Assembly: GCA_042088875.1 (NCBI GenBank)
Contig: JBELLF010000019.1
Coordinates: 1 to 18,857 of the forward strand
Source of the DNA: Marisimplicoccus framensis_A
GTDB lineage: Bacteria > Bacteroidota > Bacteroidia > Flavobacteriales > Flavobacteriaceae
DNA length: 18,857 nucleotides
Direction of reading: 5' to 3'
Both the position numbers and the translations under genes were made by a program. The notes beneath the pieces were generated by a model that was not told the DNA's origin, ran no database searches, and saw only the letters and a list, made by a program, of their open reading frames with translations. Of this stretch, positions 1-8,728 are shown piece by piece (the stretch's first letter is position 1; the number at the start of each line of letters is the position of its first letter).

Positions 1-1360
1 AATTCTCTCCTGATGATTTAAGAATTGTTTTTACTTCAGATTGAGCAACAACTGGGAAACTTCTAGCGTAAAGCAAAAACAATACAAAGAAGAATCCAAT
101 AGTTCCAATAAAAATTCCAATATCAACAAAAGTTGGTGAGAACATTGTCCATGATGATGGCAAATAGTCTCTGTGAAGAGATGTAACAATAATCACAAAT
201 CTTTCAAACCACATCCCAACATTTACAACAATTGAAATTACGAATGACCATATTATACTTGTCCTGATCTTCTTAAACCACATAACTTGTGGTGATACAA
301 CATTACATGACATCATTAAAAAATAAGCCCACCAATAAGGACCCGTTGCTCTATTTAAAAATGCGTATTGCTCATATTCAACTCCAGAGTACCAAGCTAT
401 AAAAAGCTCAGTGATGTATGCACAACCTACAATTGAACCAGTAATCATAATTACAATATTCATCATCTCAATATGTTGAAGAGTAATGTAACTTTCTAGC
501 CTAGACACCTTTCTCATTATAATCAATAATGTTTGAACCATAGCAAATCCTGAAAATATTGCACCTGCAACAAAGTATGGAGGAAAAATTGTTGTATGCC
601 AACCTGGAATTACAGATGTAGCAAAATCAAACGATACAATTGTATGAACAGATAAAACAAGAGGAGTTGCAAGTCCTGCTAACACCAAAGAAACTTCTTC
701 AAACCTTTGCCAATCTTTTGCTCTTCCAGACCACCCAAAACTTATTAAACTGTAAATTTTCTTTTGAAAAGGTTTAACAGCTCTATCTCTAATCATTGCA
801 AAATCAGGAAGTAGACCAGTCCACCAAAATACTAATGAAACTGTTAAATAAGTAGAAATGGCAAAAACGTCCCATAAAAGAGGGGAGTTAAAGTTTACCC
901 ACAGAGATCCAAACTGATTAGGAATTGGAAAAAACCAATAAATAAGCCATGGTCGACCCATATGAATTACAGGAAATAATCCTGCCTGAATTACAGAGAA
1001 TATTGTCATTGCCTCAGCAGATCTATTAATACCCATTCTCCATTTCTGTCTAAATAATAAAAGTACCGCAGAAATTAAAGTTCCAGCATGACCAATACCA
1101 ACCCACCATACAAAGTTTGTGATATCCCAAGCCCAACCAACTGTTTTATTTAAACCCCAAGTTCCAATTCCAGTTCCAAGTGTATAAATTATACATCCAA
1201 CACCCCATAAAAAAGCAGCCATAGATATTCCAAAAGCAATCCACCAGTCCTTATTAGGCGGAGTCTCTACTGGCCTAGCAATATCTTCTGTTATATCATG
1301 ATAGCTCTTGTCTCCAAGGACTAGAGGTTTTCTTATGGGAGCTTCATAATGTGATGACAT
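1..1360 (-). CDS. actC: ActC, NrfD/PsrC-like quinol-oxidising membrane subunit of alternative complex III (3' end cut by window)
   Basis: Integral membrane subunit of alternative complex III, expected to bind and oxidise menaquinol and pass electrons to ActB. The frame is open from an ATG at 1360 to the window edge, giving 453 residues plus one base, close to the usual full length. Reading the minus strand shows a short soluble N-terminus (about 1-38) and then roughly ten hydrophobic segments, including about 40-62, 83-103, 120-134, 164-184, 226-248, 262-282, 300-322, 366-385 and 413-431. Family-typical stretches include WWVGIGHAGTLISA (near 85-98) and the IHMGRPW loop (132-138). The start lies 3 bases after the actB stop, so the two are surely co-transcribed. 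No ribosome-binding motif is visible, as is normal in Bacteroidota. NrfD-family identity is certain; the ActC assignment rests on the actA-actB neighbours. Confidence 0.93.
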   Translation of the reverse strand, partial: MSSHYEAPIRKPLVLGDKSYHDITEDIARPVETPPNKDWWIAFGISMAAFLWGVGCIIYTLGTGIGTWGLNKTVGWAWDITNFVWWVGIGHAGTLISAVLLLFRQKWRMGINRSAEAMTIFSVIQAGLFPVIHMGRPWLIYWFFPIPNQFGSLWVNFNSPLLWDVFAISTYLTVSLVFWWTGLLPDFAMIRDRAVKPFQKKIYSLISFGWSGRAKDWQRFEEVSLVLAGLATPLVLSVHTIVSFDFATSVIPGWHTTIFPPYFVAGAIFSGFAMVQTLLIIMRKVSRLESYITLQHIEMMNIVIMITGSIVGCAYITELFIAWYSGVEYEQYAFLNRATGPYWWAYFLMMSCNVVSPQVMWFKKIRTSIIWSFVISIVVNVGMWFERFVIIVTSLHRDYLPSSWTMFSPTFVDIGIFIGTIGFFFVLFLLYARSFPVVAQSEVKTILKSSGEN

Positions 1361-1363
1361 ATA

Positions 1364-4300
1364 CTATACTTTTTTACTATTAGTTACCTTAACTTGATAT
1401 AAAACATTTGGTTTTGTTCCAATACTCTCAAGGAGTCTATATGCTCTATCTTTTTGATTTAATTTAGTAATCTTACTGTCTTTATCATTAATATCTCCAA
1501 AAACAATAGCTCCATCACTACATGCATTTGAACATGCTGTTTGAAATTCTCCATCCACAACTCTTCGTCCATCTTTTTTTGCATCAAGTATAGTCTTCTG
1601 AGTCATTTGGATACACAGAGAACATTTTTCCATTACACCTCTTCCTCTAACATTTACATCAGGGTTAAGAACCATTCTCCCGAGTTCGTTATTCATATTA
1701 TAGTCAAATTCATCATTCTCAGCATATGCAAACCAATTGAATCTTCTAACTTTATATGGACAGTTATTTGCGCAATATCTAGTACCCACACATCTGTTAT
1801 AAGCCATCTGATTTTGTCCTTGTCGACCATGAGAAGTTGCAGCAACAGGACATACTGTTTCACATGGTGCATGATTACAGTGTTGACACATTACTGGTTG
1901 AAAAACTACCTTAGGGTTTTCAGCAGCAGTTTCAAGTTTTGTTTGGACAGCTCTATATTCTCTATATCCAGATGATCCTTCTTTAGCTTTTACATCCCCT
2001 TCAAAATTATCTTCAGAAGAAAAGTACCTATCAATTCTAAGCCAGTGCATATCTCTTGATTTTCGTACTTCTTCTTTACCAACAACTGGAACATTATTTT
2101 CTGCATGGCATGCAATAACACATGCCCCACATCCATTGCACGCATTTAAATCAATAGATAAATTAAAGTGGTGACCTGTAGATCTATCAAATTCTCTCCA
2201 AATATCAACTTCTTTTGATGTAACTTTTGTTTCAATATGATTTTTAGATACCATTACAGTTGGATTCCAATAAGATTTTTCTTTTGAGTTATATGTATCT
2301 ATATCTGTTTCTTTTATAATCTCATCTCTTCCCATCATTGTATTGTGTAACTGAATACATGCAAACTCATGATCACCTTTTACCTTGGAAATACTAATCG
2401 TTTGAGTTTTAGAGAAGTTGTTATAAAAAGTATATGCATTAACACCTACTTTCATTACATCTTTCATGCCTTCAGTCTTTCCGTATCCAAATGCTAAACC
2501 GACGGTCCCATTTGTTTGACCGGGTTGAATTAAAACAGGAACTTTTAATTCATTCTTACCATTAGAAATTTTTGCATAATTGCCATTTAAAGCACCGTTT
2601 GAAACATTATAATTATTAATCCCAAGTCTATTGGCATCTAAAGCTGACATGGTTAAATAATTATCCCAAGTCACTCTAGTTATTGGATCAGGAAATTCCT
2701 GAAGCCATGGGTTAGAAGACTGAGAACCATCTCCAATTCCAGTTTTAGAATAAAGAACAAGAGAAAAATCTTCGGGTCTATCTTCACTTATTGAAGAAAT
2801 GCTTGCAGACAACTTTCTTGGTCTTAAATTCAAACTTGTAAAATCATTATAATAACCATCTTGTAATGATTTACCCCATGTTTTACCTTTAAGTATAGTA
2901 TTCTGCCAATTTGATTTAATCCTTTCATAAAAACTTACATTTGATCCTAAAAGTTTTAAGAAAAAGTCCTGAAATTGAATTGTATCAAAAAGAGGTCTAA
3001 TTGTAGGCTGGGCAAGGAAAAAATTACCTTTTTTAAACTCATAATCTCCCCACGACTCTAGATAATTATTAGAAGCTGCAACATACATAGCAGACTTTGC
3101 TGTCTCATCTTCTTTTTCAGAAAAAACAAGGGAAAACTCAAGATTTTCAAAAGATTGTTTTACTGATTCTGAATTTGGAAGTGAATAAAGTGGATTCACA
3201 CCTGATGTAATAACTCCAGAGATTTCACCTAAATTTAATTCAGATATAAATTCATTTAATTCGGTGTTATTGCCCTGTCTAATCAACCTTGGATTATTAA
3301 TATCTATAGCTTCAGAATTAATCGATCTATTTATTTGAAGAATTAGTTCTTGAATTTCAACATCGTCAACTCCAGATACAACTACCGATTTATTTGGTGA
3401 GCTAAGAATTCTTTCAATTGATAAGTCAATGTATTTATCAATTTCTGGTGTAAGTGAGCCTACTATGTCACCATTACCTGCTAGTCTGGAATAAATTCTT
3501 GCAACAATTTTTTTCAGCTGACTAGGTTTAGCAGGCACTCTATCATCAGCATTTGAACCAGTTAACGTCATGTTTGACTCAAATTGAAGATGGTATGACA
3601 TTTTTTTATTGCTAGACTTATCTGGGACTCTTGTTTTGGTGTAGCCAGCAGAATATCCTCCACCCTGCCAATCAGATAAAAAGTCAGCATCAATAGAAAT
3701 AATATTTTCAGCTTTTGAAAAGTCATAGTCAGCCATTGCTCTTATACCATAGATGTTTTCAAAGGCATCTAAAACAGATGAGTCTGAAATAGTATCATAA
3801 ATCACATGACTTACATTAGGGTACTCATCTAAAAGTTCTTTAATAATACTATTTGTAGTAGGGCTAGGGTATGTCTGAGTTAGTAATACAACTTTTTTGT
3901 TTTGATCTTTAAAATTCTGTAAGCTTATTTTGACAAGATTAATCATTGTATCCCAGTCAGTATATTCACCTGAAATTTTTGGACCTTGTATTCTATTGGC
4001 ATCATAAAGAGATAATACAGAAGCATGAACTCTTGCATTAGCATCCCCAAAGTTTGAAGCATCTTTATTGCTCTCAATTTTGATTGGTCTTCCTTCTCTA
4101 GTTTTAACCAAAATACTGCTAAAGTCATTACCGTCAGCAATTGTTGTTGCATAAAAATTAGCAACACCTGGAATTATTTGCTCAGGCTGTACAACATATG
4201 GCACAGATTTAATCACAGGTCCTTCACAACCTACTAATGCAGCTGCTGCTGAACTAAAACCAACATACTTTAAGAAGTCTCTTCTTGAAGCACCATCATT

Positions 4301-4420
4301 TTCTTCTTTTGAATTAACAGGAAGTTTTTCAACAAATTCATTATTCTCAAGCCCCTCTACTATAGTACTTTCACTATTTAATTGCTCGATTCCCTTCCAA
4401 TATAATTTTTTATTATTCAT
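1364..4420 (-). CDS. actB: ActB, iron-sulfur / molybdopterin-oxidoreductase-like subunit of alternative complex III
   Basis: Periplasmic electron-transfer subunit of alternative complex III, 1018 residues from the ATG at 4420. A GTG at 4441 would add seven residues but overlaps actA, and the N-terminus MNNKKLYWKGIEQLN looks like the family start. Residues 45-51 are SRRDFLK, an exact twin-arginine motif, followed by a short hydrophobic run and a lipobox-like LVGC ending at Cys65. Residues from about 70 to 690 resemble a molybdopterin oxidoreductase domain, which in this family binds no molybdenum cofactor. The C-terminal third is a ferredoxin-type domain with 15 motif cysteines: 761, 764, 767, 771; 845, 848, 853, 857; 877, 883, 887; 933, 936; 963, 967. 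Fifteen suits three [4Fe-4S] and one [3Fe-4S], the set known for ActB. The start lies one base after the actA stop, suggesting translational coupling. Confidence 0.95.
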   Translation of the reverse strand: MNNKKLYWKGIEQLNSESTIVEGLENNEFVEKLPVNSKEENDGASRRDFLKYVGFSSAAAALVGCEGPVIKSVPYVVQPEQIIPGVANFYATTIADGNDFSSILVKTREGRPIKIESNKDASNFGDANARVHASVLSLYDANRIQGPKISGEYTDWDTMINLVKISLQNFKDQNKKVVLLTQTYPSPTTNSIIKELLDEYPNVSHVIYDTISDSSVLDAFENIYGIRAMADYDFSKAENIISIDADFLSDWQGGGYSAGYTKTRVPDKSSNKKMSYHLQFESNMTLTGSNADDRVPAKPSQLKKIVARIYSRLAGNGDIVGSLTPEIDKYIDLSIERILSSPNKSVVVSGVDDVEIQELILQINRSINSEAIDINNPRLIRQGNNTELNEFISELNLGEISGVITSGVNPLYSLPNSESVKQSFENLEFSLVFSEKEDETAKSAMYVAASNNYLESWGDYEFKKGNFFLAQPTIRPLFDTIQFQDFFLKLLGSNVSFYERIKSNWQNTILKGKTWGKSLQDGYYNDFTSLNLRPRKLSASISSISEDRPEDFSLVLYSKTGIGDGSQSSNPWLQEFPDPITRVTWDNYLTMSALDANRLGINNYNVSNGALNGNYAKISNGKNELKVPVLIQPGQTNGTVGLAFGYGKTEGMKDVMKVGVNAYTFYNNFSKTQTISISKVKGDHEFACIQLHNTMMGRDEIIKETDIDTYNSKEKSYWNPTVMVSKNHIETKVTSKEVDIWREFDRSTGHHFNLSIDLNACNGCGACVIACHAENNVPVVGKEEVRKSRDMHWLRIDRYFSSEDNFEGDVKAKEGSSGYREYRAVQTKLETAAENPKVVFQPVMCQHCNHAPCETVCPVAATSHGRQGQNQMAYNRCVGTRYCANNCPYKVRRFNWFAYAENDEFDYNMNNELGRMVLNPDVNVRGRGVMEKCSLCIQMTQKTILDAKKDGRRVVDGEFQTACSNACSDGAIVFGDINDKDSKITKLNQKDRAYRLLESIGTKPNVLYQVKVTNSKKV

Positions 4421-4421
4421 T

Positions 4422-5669
4422 TTAATAGTGACATTTTGCACACTCTATTCCACCAAGTTGTGCTACAGTTAATTTTTCAACACCATATTTTTTTGAAAGC
4501 TCATCATGAACTTTTTGATAGTATTCATTATCCTTATCAACATTGCTTTCTCTGTGACAATCAATACACCATCCCATTGTTAATGGAGAGTACTGATACA
4601 TAATTTCCATCTCCTCTACTGGCCCATGACATGTTTGACATTCAATTTTTGCAACCTGTGCATGTTGAGCATGATTGAAGTATACAAAATCAGGAAGATT
4701 ATGAATTCTAACCCATTTAACTGGTTTTGTATTCCCAGTATAGACTTGATTATCTTCATCCCATCCAACAGCAGAATAAAGTTTTTTGATTTCATTAGTA
4801 TAGAAGTCTCTGGTATATCCATTTTCAAGGTCTTCCTCACCATTATATTCAGCAATATATTCATGACAATTCATACATACATTCAATGAAGGTATACCTG
4901 AATGTTTTGAAACTCTTGCAGAAGAGTGACAGTACTTACATTCGATTTGGTTTGCTCCAGCATGTATTTTATGTGAGTAATGAATTGGTTGAATAGGAGC
5001 GTAACCTTGATCAATCCCAACTTGCATAAGATATCCATAGGTAAAATATGCGCTTGATAGTAAGAAACCTACAACCAAAATAAAAATCAAGAATTGATTT
5101 TTAACGATTGTTTGCCATAAAGGTTTAATATTTCTTTTTGTATCTGTTTCAATTTTAACTCCACTTGCATTGGCAATCTTTATAAGTGTCCTCTGAACTA
5201 GAAACAGCATTACTATTAGAATAGTAAATATCAGTATAGTAACTGATAAAATAATATTAAGAGAAACACCTGAACCTTGACTAGAGGATTCAACACTTAA
5301 TGCAGTTGTATTAGTTGGAGGAGGAGGGGTAAAATTTGTGTATGCTAAAATGTTATCAATCTGTTCATCTGAGAATTGAGGATAATTAGTCATTACCGCA
5401 CGGTTATACTCCTCCCATATTGCTACAGCTTGAGGATCACCATCTTTTATCATTTGCGAACCGTTTCTGATCCAACGATAAAGCCATTCTTTATCATATT
5501 TTTCAGTCACACCACTTAATGCTGGACCAACAGCCTTTCTGTTGAGTTGATGGCATGCTGCACAATTAGCATTGAATAGACTTTTACCCTCCTGAATATC
5601 TGCCTCTTGAGAAATACTTAAAGAAGGAAAAAGTAGTAACGTAAAAAATACTCTTTTAATTAGTAACAT
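4422..5669 (-). CDS. actA: ActA, multiheme cytochrome c subunit of alternative complex III with fused N-terminal monoheme domain
   Basis: Membrane-anchored cytochrome c subunit that relays electrons within alternative complex III. The protein is 415 residues from the ATG at 5669, giving a clean signal peptide (1-20, ending SLSIS before QEAD). A TTG at 5681 would add only four residues. Residues 28-112 form a class I cytochrome c domain with CAACH at 36-40. A proline-rich linker (114-118) leads to two membrane segments (about 138-158 and 192-213) and then a C-terminal pentaheme domain with CXXCH at 244-248, 265-269, 344-348, 368-372 and 410-414. Six heme sites result, against five in the classical ActA; the last ends one residue before the C-terminus. 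It is the first gene of the act operon, with a predicted promoter about 65 bases upstream of the start. Further act genes are expected beyond the left edge. Confidence 0.93.
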   Translation of the reverse strand: MLLIKRVFFTLLLFPSLSISQEADIQEGKSLFNANCAACHQLNRKAVGPALSGVTEKYDKEWLYRWIRNGSQMIKDGDPQAVAIWEEYNRAVMTNYPQFSDEQIDNILAYTNFTPPPPTNTTALSVESSSQGSGVSLNIILSVTILIFTILIVMLFLVQRTLIKIANASGVKIETDTKRNIKPLWQTIVKNQFLIFILVVGFLLSSAYFTYGYLMQVGIDQGYAPIQPIHYSHKIHAGANQIECKYCHSSARVSKHSGIPSLNVCMNCHEYIAEYNGEEDLENGYTRDFYTNEIKKLYSAVGWDEDNQVYTGNTKPVKWVRIHNLPDFVYFNHAQHAQVAKIECQTCHGPVEEMEIMYQYSPLTMGWCIDCHRESNVDKDNEYYQKVHDELSKKYGVEKLTVAQLGGIECAKCHY

Positions 5670-5734
5670 TAGTAGGGGCAATAAATTTTTTAATCATGGT
5701 GTAAAAGTGGTCAAAACACTTTTTTTTTGCATAA

Positions 5735-5742
5735 CAAATTTA
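5735..5742 (-). promoter_or_regulatory. Predicted promoter -7 box for the act operon
   Basis: The minus strand reads TAAATTTG here, an exact match to the Bacteroidota -7 consensus TAnnTTTG. About 18 bases upstream is a T-run instead of a clear TTTG -33 element. Transcription would start near 5728 and leave a leader of about 60 bases before the actA ATG at 5669. The leader contains an A9 tract. Confidence 0.5.
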
Positions 5743-5826
5743 CATCATAAACGCCATTTTAAAAACTCTAAAATGAACAATTATTTAATTTATAATCATT
5801 CTAAATAAGATATTAGTGCAATTTGT

Positions 5827-5834
5827 TAAATTTG
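5827..5834 (+). promoter_or_regulatory. Possible promoter -7 box for the SPOR-domain gene
   Basis: TAAATTTG matches TAnnTTTG, but it sits so close to the ATG at 5847 that the mRNA leader would be only about six bases, nearly leaderless. No -33 TTG is visible at the right distance. The box may be fortuitous, or the true promoter may lie further up in the 177-base divergent region. Confidence 0.3.
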
Positions 5835-5846
5835 ATAAACTTAATA

Positions 5847-6227
5847 ATGAAAAAGTTTAGATTTTTAATAGCTATTTACCTTTTATCATTTTCATTCTGG
5901 AATATTTCTGCACAAGATGAAGATGTTTTTTATAATGATACATTAACAAAAAAGCTCTTTCAGATTAAAAAAGATTTCAGTAAGAGAAAATTTGAGTCAA
6001 GCTATTATACAATTCAAATATTTTATGGTAGTCTGAATGTGGCAGATTCAATTTACAATGATTTTAAGGAAAACTTTAAAGAAACTGAGTCTAAACTAAT
6101 ATTTGAGACTCCTAATTATAAAGTAAGAATAGGAAATTATAAGGACATAAATGTTGCAGCTCAAAATCTTGAAAAAATTAGAAGAATTTACCCTGGATCT
6201 TTTATTATAAAACTCACAGATTTATAA
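5847..6227 (+). CDS. Small secreted SPOR-domain protein
   Basis: A 126-residue protein starting at the ATG at 5847; a TTG at 5823 would add eight residues ahead of a good signal peptide and is unlikely. Residues 1-22 form a Sec signal peptide (MKKFRFLIAIYLLSF core, ending near SAQ). Residues about 53-121 match a SPOR domain: YTIQIFYG at the first strand, the PNYKVRIGNYKD strand-turn block (89-100) and the terminal YPGSFII. SPOR domains bind denuded septal peptidoglycan in other bacteria, so a periplasmic peptidoglycan-binding role is plausible, but the partner is unknown. The gene diverges from actA and converges on infB, overlapping its end by six bases. As I recall, a SPOR protein often lies between infB and actA in Flavobacteriia, so the position looks conserved and not accidental. 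Confidence 0.87.
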   Translation: MKKFRFLIAIYLLSFSFWNISAQDEDVFYNDTLTKKLFQIKKDFSKRKFESSYYTIQIFYGSLNVADSIYNDFKENFKETESKLIFETPNYKVRIGNYKDINVAAQNLEKIRRIYPGSFIIKLTDL

Positions 6228-6233
6228 TTTTTT
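6205..6233 (+). terminator. Candidate AT-rich terminator at the end of the SPOR gene
   Basis: TTATAAA (6205-6211) pairs with TTTATAA (6221-6227) around a 9-base loop and is followed directly by six T residues. The stem is all A/T and therefore weak, and it lies inside the last codons of the SPOR gene and the end of infB, so coding constraints could explain part of it. Confidence 0.3.
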
Positions 6234-8723
6234 CTTTACAGCAATTTCTTGATAACATTTAATTAGGTCACCTACTTCAAGGTCATTAAAATCATTTATT
6301 TGTATTCCACAATCATATCCTTTTGCGACTTCTTTAACGTCATCTTTAAATCTTTTTAGTGAGAGTAATTTACCTTCAAATATTTGTTCGTCACCTCTTA
6401 CAACCCTAATACTTGAGTTTCTAAGAATCTTTCCTGAGGTAACCATACATCCAGCAATTGTCCCAATCCTTGAAATCTTAAAAGTATCTCTAACCTCAGC
6501 TTCACCAGTATCTTCTTCTTTCATTTCTGGTGAAAGCATTCCTTCCATTGCATCCTTTAGGTCATTAATTGCATCATATATAATCGAATAAGACCTAATA
6601 TCAATTTGTTCTTTTTCAGATAATTTTCTTGCGCTTTGAGTTGGTTTTACATTAAATCCTATTATTACTGCATCAGAAGCGGAAGCAAGAAGCACATCTG
6701 ACTCTGTAATTGCACCAACACCTTTAAAAATTATATTAACTTGAATCTCCTCAGTTGAAAGATTTTGAAAAGAATCAGTTAATGCCTCAACTGATCCATC
6801 AACATCACCTTTAATTATAACATTAAATTCTTGGAAGTCCCCAATTGCAATTCTTCTTCCAATCTCATCAAGCGTTAGGTGTTTTTGAGTTCTTACACTT
6901 TGTTCTCTAACTAGTTGCGTTCTTTTAGCGGCAATTTGTTTTGCTTCTTTCTCATCTTCTAAAACCTTAAACTGATCTCCAGCTTGAGGAGCACCATCTA
7001 GACCTAGAACTGAAACAGGAGTTGATGGATAAGCAACTTCTAGAGAATTACCACTTTCATCAAACATTGCCTTAACTTTTCCACTTGTCTTTCCTGCTAA
7101 AATATAATCTCCTATTTTAAGTGAACCATTTTGAACCAGAACTGTTGAAACATATCCCCTTCCTTTATCAAGATAAGCTTCTAGAATAGTTCCAGTAGAT
7201 AATTTATCTGGGTTAGCTTTTAGATCCATAATTTCTGCTTCAAGAAGAACTTTTTCAAGAAGTTCATCTATACCTTTACCGCTTAACGCAGATATATCTT
7301 GTGATTGAATTTTACCACCCCAATCTTCTACAACTAAATTCATAGAAGCTAAAGATTCTTTAACCTTATCAGGATTAGCTCCTTCTTTGTCAATTTTATT
7401 AATTGCAAAAATTATAGGAACTCCTCCAGCTTGAGCATGACTAATAGCCTCTTTGGTTTGAGGCATTATATTATCATCTGCTGCAATTACAACAATTACT
7501 ATATCTGTTATTTGAGCACCTCTTGCTCTCATAGCAGTAAAAGCTTCATGACCAGGAGTATCAAGGAAAGTAATTTTTTTTGAATTTATAGATACAGAAT
7601 ATGCTCCGATATGTTGTGTAATTCCACCAGATTCATCTTCCGTTACTGAGGAATTTCTTATATAATCAAGTAAAGAAGTCTTTCCGTGGTCTACATGCCC
7701 CATTACAGTTACAATTGGAGGTCTCTCTTTAAGGTTTTCTGTATCATCTTCTTCTTCAACCTCTTCTTTATCTTCTTCAATATCAGTTTTCACAAAGTCT
7801 AATTCAAATCCAAATTCATCTGCAACAACAGATAGGGTTTCTGCGTCAAGTCTTTGGTTCATTGTTACCATAATTCCAAGACTCATACATGCAGATATTA
7901 TATCGTTTGAGCTAACTTCCATTAAAGTTGCAATCTCTCCAACGGTAATGAATTCTGTAATTTTTATTTTTTTACTTTCTTCAGCTTGTTGGGCTAACTC
8001 TTCTTCACTTTTAATTTTATGTTGATCTCTTTTGTCTTTTCTATATTTGGCTCCCTTAGACTTTGAAGATTTACCTTGAAGTTTTTCTAGAGTTTCCCTG
8101 ATTTGTTTTTGAATTTCATCATCAGTTGGCTCAACTTTTTGATTTAAATTTTTTGATTTATTATCCTTGCTAAGTTTATTTGCAAAGCCTTTAGGTTGAG
8201 AAACATCTTTACTAATTCTTTTCCTTCTTCTTTTTTTAGATTCTTCAACTTGATCTTCTTTTTTCTTGATTGAATCCAAATCGATGACCTCGCCTGTCTT
8301 TTTTAAACCAGTCAATTTTTGAAAATTTGTTTGAATTTTTGATGAATCTTTAGGATCTTTATTTTCTTCTTCTTTCTCTAACTTTTCTTGGACTGGTTTA
8401 GAGATTTCAGTTTTAGATTCAATTTCTTTTGGCGCTTCTTCCTCTACTACTAATTTCTCATCAGATTTCTCTTGAAGTTTTTCTTCAATAATTTGTTTTT
8501 CTTCAAGCTCTTTTTTCTTTTGAGTATTAATTTCCTCAAGCTTATCTTTATCTGACTTATCAGTTTGAAACTCTGCAAGAAGAAGACTGTAAGTCTCTTG
8601 ATCAATCTTTGAGGTTGGCCTTGGTTCAATATCTATTTTTTTTGAACTAAGGAATTCAACAGCTCTATCAAGGGAGATATTTAATTCTTTTAAAACTTTA
8701 TTTAACCTTATAGGTATCGACAT
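6222..8723 (-). CDS. infB: Translation initiation factor IF-2
   Basis: Cytoplasmic GTPase that places initiator tRNA on the 30S subunit and promotes 50S joining. The protein has 833 residues from the ATG at 8723, 5 bases after the nusA stop, so nusA and infB form one operon. Residues 1-48 are an IF2_N-type domain. About 52-250 is a highly charged K/E-rich linker, probably disordered, with an arginine/lysine cluster near 163-169. A second IF2_N domain covers about 255-310. The GTPase motifs are intact: GHVDHGKT (342-349), GGITQHIGAY (366-375), DTPG (388-391), NKID (442-445) and SAL (478-480). Domains II-IV and the initiator-tRNA-binding C-terminus follow, ending in KKKL. The stop overlaps the convergent SPOR gene's stop. 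Length and linker are typical of Bacteroidota IF-2; I see nothing broken. Confidence 0.98.
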   Translation of the reverse strand: MSIPIRLNKVLKELNISLDRAVEFLSSKKIDIEPRPTSKIDQETYSLLLAEFQTDKSDKDKLEEINTQKKKELEEKQIIEEKLQEKSDEKLVVEEEAPKEIESKTEISKPVQEKLEKEEENKDPKDSSKIQTNFQKLTGLKKTGEVIDLDSIKKKEDQVEESKKRRRKRISKDVSQPKGFANKLSKDNKSKNLNQKVEPTDDEIQKQIRETLEKLQGKSSKSKGAKYRKDKRDQHKIKSEEELAQQAEESKKIKITEFITVGEIATLMEVSSNDIISACMSLGIMVTMNQRLDAETLSVVADEFGFELDFVKTDIEEDKEEVEEEDDTENLKERPPIVTVMGHVDHGKTSLLDYIRNSSVTEDESGGITQHIGAYSVSINSKKITFLDTPGHEAFTAMRARGAQITDIVIVVIAADDNIMPQTKEAISHAQAGGVPIIFAINKIDKEGANPDKVKESLASMNLVVEDWGGKIQSQDISALSGKGIDELLEKVLLEAEIMDLKANPDKLSTGTILEAYLDKGRGYVSTVLVQNGSLKIGDYILAGKTSGKVKAMFDESGNSLEVAYPSTPVSVLGLDGAPQAGDQFKVLEDEKEAKQIAAKRTQLVREQSVRTQKHLTLDEIGRRIAIGDFQEFNVIIKGDVDGSVEALTDSFQNLSTEEIQVNIIFKGVGAITESDVLLASASDAVIIGFNVKPTQSARKLSEKEQIDIRSYSIIYDAINDLKDAMEGMLSPEMKEEDTGEAEVRDTFKISRIGTIAGCMVTSGKILRNSSIRVVRGDEQIFEGKLLSLKRFKDDVKEVAKGYDCGIQINDFNDLEVGDLIKCYQEIAVKKKL

Positions 8724-8728
8724 ATTAT

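Noticed and set aside
1541..1975. 144-codon frame on the plus strand inside actB
   Set aside because: It is antisense to the conserved cysteine-rich coding region of actB and has cysteine/histidine/isoleucine-rich composition with no domain, so it is a shadow.
4421..4441. GTG start for actB at 4441
   Set aside because: It overlaps the actA end, and the ATG at 4420, one base after the actA stop, gives the family-typical N-terminus.
5656..5697. 13-codon leader ORF on the minus strand overlapping the actA start codon
   Set aside because: Short ATG-started frames are common by chance in AT-rich leaders, and the peptide has no regulatory signature; kept only as a remote possibility of translational coupling.
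7739..8640. Low-complexity purine/pyrimidine-biased tract in infB
   Set aside because: It is explained by the K/E-rich linker normal in IF-2.
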